Assembly: GCF_030817595.1 (NCBI RefSeq) | Contig: NZ_JAUSZN010000001.1 | Coordinates: forward strand, 3,297,001-3,361,000 | Direction of reading: 5' to 3' | Length of the DNA: 64,000 nucleotides | Source of the DNA: Neobacillus niacini | Lineage (GTDB): Bacteria; Bacillota; Bacilli; Bacillales; Cytobacillaceae | Part shown: positions 17,935 through 27,371 of the stretch, piece by piece | Layout: each line of letters starts with the position of its first letter | How positions within the stretch are numbered: position 1 is the stretch's first letter | Made by a program: the position numbers and the translations under genes | Notes under the pieces: generated by a model | Database searches by the model: none | Seen by the model: only the letters and a program-made list of their open reading frames with translations | What the model was told of the DNA's origin: nothing

Positions 17935-19401
17935 TTAAGTTCCGCAGAAGGTTCGATATGGACGAGGTGATGGTGCTGGCAAAGTAGTGTAATCTTCTTG
18001 ATCTGGAGTGTGCGAATAGGGATTGGATAATGCCTCCAAAAGCCTCTCCATTACACTATAATCTCCATTATTTGCTGCTTCTAGTGCTTCCTCTACGCGG
18101 TGATTCCTTGGTATTACCGCTGGATTACTGTTTCTCATTAACATTTTGGAGGCGTCCATAGATTCTTGCTGTCTTCCTAGTCTTTCCTCCCACCGCTTTT
18201 GCCACTCGGTGAATTCTGTTGTTCCATACAGGTTTGTATCCTCTGGTTTATCAATAGTTAAGGCACGGAAGGTATTCGTATAGTCAGCACGCTGCTTCTG
18301 CATCATATCTAGAAGATCTTTAATAAGGGGTTTATCTTCTTCCTCTTCATTAAACAAACCTAATTTCGCTCGCATTCCCTCTAGCCAATTTGATTCAAAA
18401 AGCTGAGCAAAGTCAGAGAGCTTATCTTGTGCGAGCGTAACTGCCTCCTCCTGATTCTCATGCAACAGCGGCAGCAGAGCTTCAGCTAACCTGGCTAAAT
18501 TCCAGACACCAATATTCGGTTGATTACCATATGCATACCTGCCTTCTCTGTCAATAGAACTGAACACAGTAGCTGGGTCAAAGGTATCCATGAAGGCACA
18601 AGGACCATAATCGATGGTTTCTCCACTAATGGTCATGTTATCGGTGTTCATGACCCCATGAATAAAACCGACTAACTGCCATTTAGTAATCAACATCGCT
18701 TGACGTTTAATCACTTCCTGAAGAAATGTAAGGTATTTGTTTTCGTCGTCTTCAATTTCAGGATAATGGCGTTTTATTGCATAGTCTGCAAGCTGGCGCA
18801 GTTCCTCTTCGCTGCCCCATCTGGCTGCATACTGAAAGGTACCAACACGCAGATGACTAGCAGCTACGCGAGTTAAAATGGCACCGGGCAAATAGGATTC
18901 ACGGGCTATTTCTTCCCCTGTTGTTACCACCGTTAAACTGCGAGTGGTAGGAATACCTAAACCATGCATGGCTTCTGAGATAATATATTCACGCAGCATC
19001 GGTCCGAGTGCCGCCCGACCATCGCCCCCGCGTGAGTAAGGTGTTCTTCCTGAACCCTTAAGCTGAATATCAAACCGCTCACCTGTGGGTGTTATCTGTT
19101 CTCCAAGAAGTACAGCACGACCGTCCCCTAACATTGTAAAATGTCCAAATTGGTGTCCCGCATATGCTTGTGCAAGTGGCGATGCGCCATCCGGTATATG
19201 ATTACCTCCGAAAACAGCTGCACCATCTTCACTTTGCAAGGTTTCTACATTCAAACCAAGTGATGCCGCCAGCTGTTTATTAAAGACAGCTATCTTTGGT
19301 GAACGTACTGGTGTTGGGTTCTGGCTGGTAAAAAAAGTTTGCGGCAAACGCGAATAACTATTATCAAAATTCCATCCTGATTGATTTAAATCCTTTGTCA
19401 T
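17935..19401 (-). CDS. selO: Protein adenylyltransferase SelO (YdiU family)
   Basis: About 488 aa pseudokinase-fold enzyme that transfers AMP from ATP to Ser/Thr/Tyr of proteins. Family landmarks are the start [46 protein letters not shown], the active-site segment HGVMNTDNM followed by DYGPCAFMD, and the N-terminal Gly-rich loop. The C-terminus ends in TFCGT, with a Cys where some eukaryotic members carry selenocysteine. The start is the ATG at 19401 after GGGGGA; the longest frame adds six residues. It is a single gene with its own terminator. A role in redox stress is known for E. coli SelO; the targets here are unknown. Confidence 0.95.
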   Translation of the reverse strand: MTKDLNQSGWNFDNSYSRLPQTFFTSQNPTPVRSPKIAVFNKQLAASLGLNVETLQSEDGAAVFGGNHIPDGASPLAQAYAGHQFGHFTMLGDGRAVLLGEQITPTGERFDIQLKGSGRTPYSRGGDGRAALGPMLREYIISEAMHGLGIPTTRSLTVVTTGEEIARESYLPGAILTRVAASHLRVGTFQYAARWGSEEELRQLADYAIKRHYPEIEDDENKYLTFLQEVIKRQAMLITKWQLVGFIHGVMNTDNMTISGETIDYGPCAFMDTFDPATVFSSIDREGRYAYGNQPNIGVWNLARLAEALLPLLHENQEEAVTLAQDKLSDFAQLFESNWLEGMRAKLGLFNEEEEDKPLIKDLLDMMQKQRADYTNTFRALTIDKPEDTNLYGTTEFTEWQKRWEERLGRQQESMDASKMLMRNSNPAVIPRNHRVEEALEAANNGDYSVMERLLEALSNPYSHTPDQEDYTTLPAPSPRPYRTFCGT

Positions 19402-19457
19402 TATATCCCCCATTTCCATTCCTGTGTGTCTTGCTATCCGGCTGCAATATTACTTCT

Positions 19458-21359
19458 TTAACTTAACCACAATTCCATCACTGAATCCAATTCTTTACTT
19501 AATTCAATTTTTTTAGAATAAAGCATTGTAAGCTCCTCATATTCGATTTGGTCGTTGGACATGGCCAAGTCTATCGCTTTTATTTCTTTTTCAAGGCTTT
19601 CAATCCTTTTCAGCGCATTAGCCATTAACTCTTCTTGGTTTAAACTTTCGGGTTTATTTCTTTGTTTCTTATCTTTTTCACGATTTACGATTGGGATTTC
19701 CTTAGGCTGCTGACTTTTATAATAATCGTAATCTCCCTGATAGCATTTAAAGCCATTATCCTCCAAAGCAATAACTCTTTCAGCGATTTTATTAATAAAA
19801 TAACGATCATGAGAAATAAAGAATATCGTACCCTTAAAGTCTTCAAGTGCTTCCTCAAGGGTTTCGATAGAGTCAATATCAAGATGATTAGTCGGTTCAT
19901 CGAGGATTAATAAATTTATGTCTTGATAGAGAAGCATGGCAAGCTTTAGCCTTATCCGCTCGCCGCCTGACAAGTGCATAACTTTTTTAAAGGGACTCTT
20001 TTTAAAGAACATAAATTTTGCCAAGTATTCCCTCGCTTTTCCTTCTAGAATGGATATATCCTCTCTGAATGCCTCTAGCACTGTGTGCTCTTCATTTTTA
20101 AAGGTGATTTTTTGAGGTAAATAGGCTGCCATCACATTCGCACCTAATTCAATAACACCTTGATCAGGCTGCTCTTCTCCTAAAAGCATTCTTAGGAAGG
20201 TGGTTTTTCCACTTCCATTTGGCCCGATCAGTCCGACCCTTTCACCATAATGAATCATTAAATTTGCATCCTTAAAGATTACTTTATCGTGATAACTTTT
20301 GGACAGTTCAATCGCCTTGATGGTTTCATTTCCCGAGCGTTCGGCCACTTTCAGATCCAATCTCATATTCTTCCGTTCAAAAACGGGTTTATCAATTCGT
20401 TCCATCTTATCGAGCTTTTTTTGAATACTTGCCGCTCTTCTGAAGAATTTATTATTATCAGCCCGCATTGCCCAGTCTCTCAGACTTTTAACTTGATTTT
20501 CCATATTATTTACTTTTTTCTGCTGTTCTCGAAAATGCTCATATTGAATCCGCATATTTTCTTCTTTTTGGCTGACAAATGAAGAATAGTTACCCTTATA
20601 AGTAATGGATTCAGTATCCTCTATTTCCACAATTTTATTTACAACATTATCCAAAAAGTATCGGTCGTGGGATACGATAATGATGATTCCCTTGTAGCTT
20701 TTTAGATAACCTTCCAGCCATTCTATGGCTTCCATATCTAGATGATTGGTCGGTTCATCCAGCAGCAAAATATCCGGATTATGAATCAAAAGTTTTCCAA
20801 GCACGACGGTAGTTTTTTCACCGCCGCTTAATAAATCAAAATCCTTATTTAAAAAGCTCTCGGTAAAATTAAGACCAGTACAAACCTTGCTTAATTTCTC
20901 TTCACGCTCGTATCCGCCTTTTACTTCAAAAAGCTCAACCAGATCACTATATTTTTTTAAGGCTTTTTCCAGGGCATTATCCTCCAGCATTTTCATTTGA
21001 ATCTCTAATTCCCGCATTTGGTTCTCGATGCAGACTATCTCCTCAAAGGCCAAGTTTAGGACATCAATGACTCTTAACCCTTCCGGATAAACAGGGGATT
21101 GTTCAAGGTATGCCTTAGACGCTCCTCTTGGCAGGTTAATTAGTCCTTCATCATACCCAGGGCTTGAAGTTTGCGGGTAGCCTGGATAATAATGCATCTT
21201 CTCGAATCCCGCGATTAGTTTAAGAATGGTGCTCTTGCCGCTTCCATTGGCACCGACAATTCCAACCTTATCTCCTTCATATGCTTCAAACGTTATATTT
21301 TTAACCACAAGAGTGGCTTCCATAAATTTTTTAACGCCATGCAATTTCATTTCTAACAT
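19458..21359 (-). CDS. ABC-F family ATPase (ribosome-associated, possible antibiotic resistance type)
   Basis: About 633 aa with two ATPase domains and no membrane part. The first has GANGSGKST, LSGGEKTTV and LLLDEPTNHLDMEA; the second has GPNGSGKTT, LSGGERIRL and LILDEPTNHLD. Between them lies a helical inter-domain linker (about 240-330) that in ABC-F proteins reaches the ribosomal P-tRNA site. The first ATPase domain carries an insertion (around PGYPQTSSPGYDEG) and the C-terminus ends in a coiled coil. Members either protect ribosomes from antibiotics or act as translation factors. The start is the ATG at 21359 after AAGGAG. The leader contains a terminator-like hairpin and a short open frame, as is common for inducible resistance ABC-F genes. 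Confidence 0.9.
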   Translation of the reverse strand: MLEMKLHGVKKFMEATLVVKNITFEAYEGDKVGIVGANGSGKSTILKLIAGFEKMHYYPGYPQTSSPGYDEGLINLPRGASKAYLEQSPVYPEGLRVIDVLNLAFEEIVCIENQMRELEIQMKMLEDNALEKALKKYSDLVELFEVKGGYEREEKLSKVCTGLNFTESFLNKDFDLLSGGEKTTVVLGKLLIHNPDILLLDEPTNHLDMEAIEWLEGYLKSYKGIIIIVSHDRYFLDNVVNKIVEIEDTESITYKGNYSSFVSQKEENMRIQYEHFREQQKKVNNMENQVKSLRDWAMRADNNKFFRRAASIQKKLDKMERIDKPVFERKNMRLDLKVAERSGNETIKAIELSKSYHDKVIFKDANLMIHYGERVGLIGPNGSGKTTFLRMLLGEEQPDQGVIELGANVMAAYLPQKITFKNEEHTVLEAFREDISILEGKAREYLAKFMFFKKSPFKKVMHLSGGERIRLKLAMLLYQDINLLILDEPTNHLDIDSIETLEEALEDFKGTIFFISHDRYFINKIAERVIALEDNGFKCYQGDYDYYKSQQPKEIPIVNREKDKKQRNKPESLNQEELMANALKRIESLEKEIKAIDLAMSNDQIEYEELTMLYSKKIELSKELDSVMELWLS

Positions 21360-21457
21360 AAAATCTCCTTCTTTCATCCATAATCCAGTTACACCTTTTA
21401 TGGACAAGGCAAAGAAGAACCTGCATTACCTATTTATTTTTAAAATAAAAAAGACCA

Positions 21458-21477
21458 TAAGAAGAGAGTTCTTCTTA
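21458..21477 (-). terminator. Terminator-like hairpin in the ABC-F leader (possible attenuator)
   Basis: TAAGAAGA / TCTTCTTA with a 4-base loop, followed on the minus strand by a T-rich tract beginning six bases later. It lies about 100 bases upstream of the ABC-F start codon. It may be an attenuator of that gene or simply the distant terminator of the upstream MFS gene. Confidence 0.5.
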
Positions 21478-21507
21478 CAGCCTGTATAATCAGTAGATTT
21501 AATTTAT

Positions 21508-21549
21508 TTAAGCAGTATAAGCAAAAGTACGCATACTAAAAAAGTGCAT
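21508..21549 (-). other. Possible 13-codon leader peptide upstream of the ABC-F gene
   Basis: ATG to TAA encodes MHFFSMRTFAYTA, with GAGGTGG about 12 bases upstream, just before the terminator-like hairpin. A short hairpin GCATAGTTATGC overlaps its start. The arrangement resembles translation-attenuation leaders, but the evidence is positional only. Confidence 0.25.
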
Positions 21550-21826
21550 AACTATGCCTGACCACCTCGCATTAAAGAATGCGGTACTTCAAATAAATTT
21601 AATCTTGATTCAGTAAAGTAAGTTACCTTCTAATTTGCCGTAATTCCAAAAGAGCATAACAAATAAACCTATTATTTATAGGCAATTTCACACTCGTTAC
21701 AAAATCGATATTAATTTTAAAATAAATTAATATTAGCAATTAGTTGGTTCCATAAACTTACTTTCCCCCTTCAAAATTTCCTTAATTATCTCATTTTTAC
21801 ATTAATTTGTAAACCAAGTATTTATG
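21550..21826. other. Intergenic stretch between MFS and ABC-F genes
   Basis: A+T-rich sequence without a convincing gene. It holds a small hairpin CGCATTCTTTAATGCG (21568-21583 region) with a weak following signal. No clear MFS terminator was seen, so read-through from the MFS gene into the ABC-F leader is possible. Confidence 0.5.
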
Positions 21827-23095
21827 TTATCTTTCACTTGATTGGTCTGTTTCCTTACGCTTTTCCTTAATAGAACTTACTCCCAACAAACCAACTAATG
21901 AAAATATAACGGGTGTGATGAATCCGTAGAAGTATCCATTACCGGCACTCCCTGAAGCACTCTGAAAATGATCCAATACCATTCCAAAAATACTCGGGAG
22001 CAGGACGGCACTCAGAAATCCACCTGTATTCGCAAACCCAGATATAATACCAGATTCTTTTAAAGGAAAGGTTTGACGAACGACAGCAAAGGTTAAGGCA
22101 CTTGCTCCATATCCAAAACCAATAATAAAAAAAAGCATGATCAGCATGAAAAGCGGAGGATTCCCATTAAATAAAAGAAAAGTAGACCAGCATAATAAAA
22201 TAATAATATGAATAACAACATAAGGACGTTTTATGGTTTCCAAGCGGCTTGAAATCCAACTAGACAGTGGAGCTCCAATTAGTGCCCCGATAAGCCCAAT
22301 CATGATAAGTTGACTCGCGTCTGAACGTGTCATGCCATACATATTCATCCCATAAGGTACTGCCCATGAACCGATAAACCCAACATACGCGCCAACAATA
22401 CCAAAGTGACACAGGAATAAAGCCCATGCCTGTCGATTTGAAACTAACCTTCGTAGTAGAATCCACATCTTTTCACGTTGAACCTCTTGTTTGATAGAAA
22501 CCAATTCGTTAACAAAGATTTGTTTTGTTTTTTTTATCAGCACAAAATAGAGAAGTAATCCACATAGACATAGTAGTATTCCAGCTGAAAGAAATGCCGA
22601 TCTCCAGCCAAAGAAGTCAATCAATAAGGAGAAAGGGACTGTCGCCAAGAGAAAACCAAGACTTCCTGTCATTCCCGCGATTCCAATCAATCGGACGAAT
22701 TCCTTTACTTTAAACCATTGGCCTAAAATTAACACCATATTGACCCAGATGGTCGCATCCCCTGTCCCCGTAAGGATTCTGGCAAAAAACAGGACGGATT
22801 CATGCGTACCAAGACTATAGATAATGGTACCTAATCCTGTAAGAATGGCCCCTATGATGAGAAAAAAATTAGGTCCATGACGGTCAGCTAATATCCCCAT
22901 CGGAACTTGTAAACTAGTATATACAAAAAATTGAATACTTGTCAGTAACCCAATCGTTGATGCCGTAACATTAAAGTCCCTCATTACTTGGTCAGTTATT
23001 AATCCTGGAGCTGTTCGTTGGCTTGCCATTAAAAAGTAAGTAAACAATACAGAAGCAAATACTACCCATCTAAATTTGCTATTTTGTTTATCCAA
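21827..23095 (-). CDS. MFS transporter, 422 aa
   Basis: Twelve hydrophobic segments and the MFS loop signature GILADRHGPNFF after helix 2. The N-terminal helix RWVVFASVLFTYFLMAS and the short soluble ends resemble nitrate/nitrite-porter or hexuronate-type permeases (D-galactonate class), so uptake of an organic anion or sugar acid is possible but not proven. The start is TTG with TAGGAG eight bases upstream. A single-gene unit between the D,L-endopeptidase gene and the ABC-F gene, all on the minus strand. Confidence 0.85.
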   Translation of the reverse strand: MDKQNSKFRWVVFASVLFTYFLMASQRTAPGLITDQVMRDFNVTASTIGLLTSIQFFVYTSLQVPMGILADRHGPNFFLIIGAILTGLGTIIYSLGTHESVLFFARILTGTGDATIWVNMVLILGQWFKVKEFVRLIGIAGMTGSLGFLLATVPFSLLIDFFGWRSAFLSAGILLCLCGLLLYFVLIKKTKQIFVNELVSIKQEVQREKMWILLRRLVSNRQAWALFLCHFGIVGAYVGFIGSWAVPYGMNMYGMTRSDASQLIMIGLIGALIGAPLSSWISSRLETIKRPYVVIHIIILLCWSTFLLFNGNPPLFMLIMLFFIIGFGYGASALTFAVVRQTFPLKESGIISGFANTGGFLSAVLLPSIFGMVLDHFQSASGSAGNGYFYGFITPVIFSLVGLLGVSSIKEKRKETDQSSER

Positions 23096-23214
23096 TGTTT
23101 AATCTCCTATTGGCTTTTACTTCTATATATATGAGATATATTGATAAAGTATCATTGTGATTTGCAGGGGATTGGGAGGCTATGGGTTATAGATATTTAT
23201 TAAAAGAGATGAAA

Positions 23215-23247
23215 AAGGCAGCACCCATATTATTAGGGAGCTGCCTT
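23215..23247 (-). terminator. Terminator of the D,L-endopeptidase gene
   Basis: AAGGCAGC / GCTGCCTT stem followed by a run of T on the minus strand, 34 bases past the stop codon. Confidence 0.75.
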
Positions 23248-23280
23248 ATTAGCTTGTTTTACTTATCAAAAAAATTAAGC

Positions 23281-24408
23281 CTAACGTAAGACTCTAGAAG
23301 CAGTTGAAAATTTAGACGGATTAAATGGAGCAATTTTCACTACATCACCCGTTTGCGGGGCATGAATATATTGTCCTCCCCCGATATAAATGCCTACATG
23401 ATAGGCTGGCATTCCCTTGAACACTAAATCTCCTGGCTGCAGTTGATTCAATGAAATTCTTGTTCCAACATTTTGCTGAGCGCTAGACGTTCTAGGAAGA
23501 CTAATGCCAACGGATCGATACACATATGAAACAAATCCGGAGCAGTCAAATCCGCTTGGCGTTGATCCACCCCATACATAAGGTACACCTAAATATTGTT
23601 TAGCATTGGCAATAACCGCATTTGCCGTTGCAGAGCTTGCTGCATTTGCAGCAGGTGTTGATGGTGCTTGTGCTGGTGCTGGTGTAAAAGTTGGTGTGGC
23701 CGTTACTAAAGATTGCTGCTGTGGCTGTTGTTGAGCTTGCTCAGCAGCCTGCTGGGCTAATAAAGCCCGTTGTTCAGCCTCTTGTTGAGCCAGTTGAGCC
23801 TGTAATGTGCCCTGTGCAGCAGCTAAATCTTTTTCGATTTGTTCTTTATCTTTTTCAATCTGTTGTTGTTCAGCGGCTAATTCCAGTTGGCTCTGTTTTA
23901 ATTGGTTGATCTGAGTATGTAATTGTTCCTTTGCTTCTATTAAGGTTTGTTCTTTCAGATTTAAACCGTCGAGTAACTCTGTATCACTTTCGATAATCTG
24001 CGAAATGGCAGTAAAACGATTAAAAAACTCAGAAACGCTGCCAGATGAAAGCAAAAGTTCTGCATATGTAACGACAGACTGATTTCCTTTTAATTGAATG
24101 CTTTTTAGTCGTTCTGAATAGACCTTTTTATGATTCTCTAAAGCGGTTTCAGCTTTGGCAATTTCAGCCTCGGTTTCTTCAATTTTACCTTGTTGAGTAC
24201 CAATACTTTCATTTAGTTCTCGGCTCTTCTCCATTGCTAAACTAATTCGGTTGTCCAATTGTTGAATCTTGGTTTCAAAGTCATTTATTTGTTCCTTAGT
24301 AGCATCGATTTGGCCGTTTGTTACTGGATTTGCAAAAGCAGGTGTTACTTGTAAAGTAGTGGCAAGGATGAAAGCTGCTGCGGTATATTTTAATAATTTT
24401 TTTATCAT
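23281..24408 (-). CDS. Secreted NlpC/P60 D,L-endopeptidase with coiled-coil (CwlO-like)
   Basis: About 375 aa cell-wall hydrolase. A signal peptide ends at about residue 27 (TPAFA). A long coiled coil (about 30-195) is followed by a Gln/Ala/Pro-rich linker and a C-terminal NlpC/P60 domain with catalytic Cys in GFDCSGFVSYVY, the SLPRTSSAQ segment, and His in YHVGIYIGGGQYIH. Enzymes of this layout (CwlO, PcsB-like) cleave D-Glu-meso-DAP bonds during elongation or division, and the coiled coil mediates control by FtsEX in known cases. The start is the ATG at 24408 after GGAG; the longest frame adds 11 codons. A WalR-type box lies upstream. Confidence 0.92.
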   Translation of the reverse strand: MIKKLLKYTAAAFILATTLQVTPAFANPVTNGQIDATKEQINDFETKIQQLDNRISLAMEKSRELNESIGTQQGKIEETEAEIAKAETALENHKKVYSERLKSIQLKGNQSVVTYAELLLSSGSVSEFFNRFTAISQIIESDTELLDGLNLKEQTLIEAKEQLHTQINQLKQSQLELAAEQQQIEKDKEQIEKDLAAAQGTLQAQLAQQEAEQRALLAQQAAEQAQQQPQQQSLVTATPTFTPAPAQAPSTPAANAASSATANAVIANAKQYLGVPYVWGGSTPSGFDCSGFVSYVYRSVGISLPRTSSAQQNVGTRISLNQLQPGDLVFKGMPAYHVGIYIGGGQYIHAPQTGDVVKIAPFNPSKFSTASRVLR

Positions 24409-24510
24409 CACAAAATCTCCTCTTGTAACGTAATCTATCATTTATTTAAATTTCTAATATATTCCTAGTTTATATTTCAAAAGGACTAAAAACAATGAAC
24501 TAGTCGATAT

Positions 24511-24527
24511 TGTAATTAAATTGTAAT
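24511..24527 (+). promoter_or_regulatory. WalR-type binding box upstream of the CwlO-like gene
   Basis: TGTAAT-N5-TGTAAT is a perfect match to the published WalR/YycF consensus TGT(A/T)A(A/T/C)-N5-TGT(A/T)A(A/T/C). It lies about 100 bases upstream of the D,L-endopeptidase start, on the opposite strand in orientation. CwlO-type genes are known WalRK targets, so the position supports regulation of this gene. Confidence 0.6.
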
Positions 24528-24590
24528 TTAATGTAGAATAATCTGTTAAAAAGTCAACTTATGCTGATGTTAAAAAAACGAAAAAAAAGA

Positions 24591-24609
24591 AATGGGATAT
24601 CATCCCATT
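24591..24609 (-). terminator. Terminator of metK
   Basis: AATGGGA / TCCCATT stem followed on the minus strand by a long T-rich tract; about 80 bases past the metK stop codon. Confidence 0.7.
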
Positions 24610-24688
24610 CCAATTAAAACATATAAATCTACTTCTTTCTCGATAACCTGATTAGTAACTCCTGCTGTTCATAGGGAAATGTTAAATC

Positions 24689-25906
24689 TCATGATCCCTC
24701 AGTGATTATTTTTTCTGCTTCATTTTTTAATAACTCTGCTCTATCTGTGTTTTCCCACGGTAATTTAATATCTGTTCTTCCAAAGTGGCCGTAGCAAGCA
24801 GTTTGAAAATAAATAGGCTGCCTAAGATTTAACATACGAATGATTCCTGCAGGGCGGAGGTCAAAATATTTTCTTATAAGTTGGACAATTTTAGTCTCTT
24901 CTATTATCCCGGTACCAAACGTTTCAACAGCTATTGAAACAGGTACAGCTACTCCAATAGAATAAGCCAGTTGAATTTCACATTTATTTGCAATCCCTGC
25001 CGCAACAATATTTTTTGCTACATAACGTGCTGGATAGGCTGCAGAACGGTCAACCTTAGTTGGGTCTTTTCCCGAAAAAGCACCTCCTCCGTGACGGGAA
25101 AATCCGCCATACGTATCAACGATAATTTTACGCCCCGTCAAACCTGCATCACCCTTTGGTCCACCAATCACGAATCGACCAGTTGGATTTATATAATATT
25201 TTGTGCTTTCATCAATCAATTCTGGTGGCACCACGTAAGAAATGACATATCTTTGCAAATCATTTTTTATTTTTTCTAACCCTACTTCAGGTCTATGTTG
25301 CGCAGAAATAATAATGGTGTCAATTCGAACAGGCTTTGCATTTTCGTATTCCACTGTAACCTGCACTTTTCCATCTGGACGTAAATACTCTACCAAACCA
25401 TATTTCCGAACTTCTGCTAAACGTCTAGCAAGTTTATGGGACAGGTAAATTGGCAATGGCATTAATTCTTCCGTTTCATTGCAAGCAAAACCAAACATAA
25501 GCCCTTGATCACCTGCACCAATTTGGTTTATTTCATCCTCGGTCATTAAACCTTCACGGGCTTCTAGCGCTTGATTAACTCCCATTGCTATATCAGAGGA
25601 TTGCTTGTTTAGCGCTATTAAAATCTTACAAGTATCAGCATCAAGTCCAAACTCTGAGTTTGTATACCCGATATATCGAATGGTGTCTCTTACTATTTTT
25701 ATGAAATCGACATTATCGTTCGTGGTAATCTCTCCAGATAAAACGACTAAATCTGAACTAACTGAAGTTTCACATGCAACACGAGCATTTGGGTCTTTCA
25801 AAAGAATGGCATCTAAAATAGCATCAGAAATTTGATCACACATTTTATCTGGATGACCTTCAGTAACCGATTCTGATGTAAAAAGGTGACTTTGTTTTAT
25901 ATACAT
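24689..25906 (-). CDS. metK: S-adenosylmethionine synthase (MetK)
   Basis: About 405 aa, normal family length. It makes SAM from methionine and ATP. Landmarks are [21 protein letters not shown] (ATP site) near the N-terminus, [32 protein letters not shown] and [19 protein letters not shown] with the loop that clamps triphosphate. The start ATG at 25906 follows GGGAGA; the longest frame adds 14 codons. The gene is divergent from mtnEWXBD, so SAM synthesis and recycling of its methylthio by-product are paired. The housekeeping metK of Bacillus usually lies elsewhere, so this may be a second copy; that needs the whole genome. No S-box riboswitch was seen in its leader. Confidence 0.93.
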   Translation of the reverse strand: MYIKQSHLFTSESVTEGHPDKMCDQISDAILDAILLKDPNARVACETSVSSDLVVLSGEITTNDNVDFIKIVRDTIRYIGYTNSEFGLDADTCKILIALNKQSSDIAMGVNQALEAREGLMTEDEINQIGAGDQGLMFGFACNETEELMPLPIYLSHKLARRLAEVRKYGLVEYLRPDGKVQVTVEYENAKPVRIDTIIISAQHRPEVGLEKIKNDLQRYVISYVVPPELIDESTKYYINPTGRFVIGGPKGDAGLTGRKIIVDTYGGFSRHGGGAFSGKDPTKVDRSAAYPARYVAKNIVAAGIANKCEIQLAYSIGVAVPVSIAVETFGTGIIEETKIVQLIRKYFDLRPAGIIRMLNLRQPIYFQTACYGHFGRTDIKLPWENTDRAELLKNEAEKIITEGS

Positions 25907-25924
25907 TATCTCATCTCCCAAATA

Positions 25925-26019
25925 ACAATCTTTGATACTATTTATCATTTAATCCTTTCTACAAATTGTTTTTGCGCTTTCCCCTTCCGTAAATTTCCAA
26001 ACTCTTTTTCAAAGATTGT
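25925..26019. repeat. Inverted repeat in the metK-mtnE intergenic leader
   Basis: ACAATCTTTGA (25925-25935) and its exact complement TCAAAGATTGT (26009-26019) are separated by 73 bases. In metK mRNA they would pair to a long-range stem ending about 20 bases before the start codon, next to the ribosome binding site. Confidence 0.55.
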
Positions 26020-26076
26020 CCAAATTTTCTCCACTAATATAGGAATTCAGTAATAGATTGGCAATCACAGCGGGAC

Positions 26077-26088
26077 AAACAATTGTTT
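26077..26088. promoter_or_regulatory. 12-bp palindrome AAACAATTGTTT between metK and mtnE
   Basis: A perfect palindrome followed by further T residues, roughly midway upstream of mtnE. It may be an operator or a weak terminator-like hairpin; nothing else identifies it. Confidence 0.3.
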
Positions 26089-26155
26089 TTTTCAGTTTAC
26101 TCACTAAAAATTCTATTTCATCATATGGTATTTTCTAAAGGGGGGTGATTAATTA

Positions 26156-27340
26156 GTGAAAAATAACAAATTTATTATCAAAGCATCTAACCAAATGGGA
26201 CGTCTGCCAAATCAGTTTTTCTCTACATTAGTTGAGAAAGTAAATGGTTTTATTGGTTTAGGGTACGACGTTATTAATCTTGGACAAGGCAATCCAGACC
26301 TTCCTACCCCACCTCATATTGTTCAATCGTTACAAAAAGCAGCACTAAACCCGATCAATCATAAATATCCACCTTTTACAGGTAAGATTGAACTGAAGAA
26401 AGCCATCTGTACTTGGTATCAAGAGGAATATGGAGTTACATTGGATCCGGAAAAGGAAGTTGCTATATTGTTTGGCGCAAAAACCGGACTCATAGAAATT
26501 TCACAAATTTTATTAAATCCAGGTGATATTGCACTTGTTCCTGACCCAGGATATCCTGATTATTGGTCTGGAATTGCTATTGCGGGTGCTAAAATGGTTC
26601 AGATGCCACTAGATTATTCCAATGGATGTTTCCCGGATTTTTCTAAAATAACAACTAACCAGTGTAGAGACGCCAAATTAATGTTTTTAAATTATCCATC
26701 AAATCCGACAGGAGCTTGTGCGACAAATTCCTTCTTTGATGAAGCTATTCGCTTTGCCGAAAAAAACAATATTGTGATTGCTCACGATTTTGCCTATGGA
26801 GCAATCGGCTTTGATGGGCACAGACCAATCAGCTTTTTATCCCGTCCGGGTGCTAAGGATGTTGGCATCGAATTTTATACACTGTCGAAAACCTATAATA
26901 TGGCAGGGTGGCGCGTCGGATTCGCTCTTGGTAATCATGAGCTGATTCAATTAATCAATCAATTTCAAGACCACTATTTTGTCAGCTTGTTTGGCGGGAT
27001 TCAAGATGCAGCGATTACAGCATTAACCTCATCACAAGAATGCGTTCGTAAACTTGTTAATACCTATGAATTACGTCGAAACGCCTTATTTGAAGAACTC
27101 CAAAAGCTTGGTTGGAGTGCTCCACTTCCTAAAGGATCATTCTTTGCCTGGCTGCCAGTTCCAATAGGGTACACATCTAGCGAATTTGCCGATACCTTAT
27201 TAGAGAAAGCAAAGGTTGTAGTAGCACCAGGTATTGGATTTGGAGAACATGGTGAGGGGTATGTTCGATTAGGATTGCTTTCCGAAGAGGGACGGATTCG
27301 AGAAGCTGTGCAGCGGATTTCTAAGCTATCAATCTTTTAA
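26156..27340 (+). CDS. mtnE: Methionine salvage aminotransferase MtnE
   Basis: 394 aa class I/II PLP aminotransferase. In methionine salvage it transaminates 2-keto-4-methylthiobutyrate to methionine. Landmarks are GQGNPDLPTPPHIV near the N-terminus, NYPSNPTGA, the cofactor-binding segment HDFAYGAIGFDG, and the Schiff-base Lys in TLSKTYNMAGWRVGF. It starts with GTG after AAGGGGGG. It is first in the cluster mtnE-W-X-B-D, 31 bases upstream of mtnW, and divergent from metK. Its place in this cluster is the main reason for choosing MtnE over other aminotransferases. Confidence 0.93.
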   Translation: MKNNKFIIKASNQMGRLPNQFFSTLVEKVNGFIGLGYDVINLGQGNPDLPTPPHIVQSLQKAALNPINHKYPPFTGKIELKKAICTWYQEEYGVTLDPEKEVAILFGAKTGLIEISQILLNPGDIALVPDPGYPDYWSGIAIAGAKMVQMPLDYSNGCFPDFSKITTNQCRDAKLMFLNYPSNPTGACATNSFFDEAIRFAEKNNIVIAHDFAYGAIGFDGHRPISFLSRPGAKDVGIEFYTLSKTYNMAGWRVGFALGNHELIQLINQFQDHYFVSLFGGIQDAAITALTSSQECVRKLVNTYELRRNALFEELQKLGWSAPLPKGSFFAWLPVPIGYTSSEFADTLLEKAKVVVAPGIGFGEHGEGYVRLGLLSEEGRIREAVQRISKLSIF

Positions 27341-27371
27341 TGTTCTCTATTATTTAAATATAGGAGGTGAA

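Noticed and set aside
21827..22140. Considered the MFS gene tail and following gap as a possible second gene
   Set aside because: No alternative frame has a ribosome binding site or recognisable sequence; the region belongs to the MFS gene and its untranslated tail.
25907..26155. S-box (SAM-I) riboswitch between metK and mtnE
   Set aside because: The conserved S-box core sequences are absent on both strands as far as can be read by eye.
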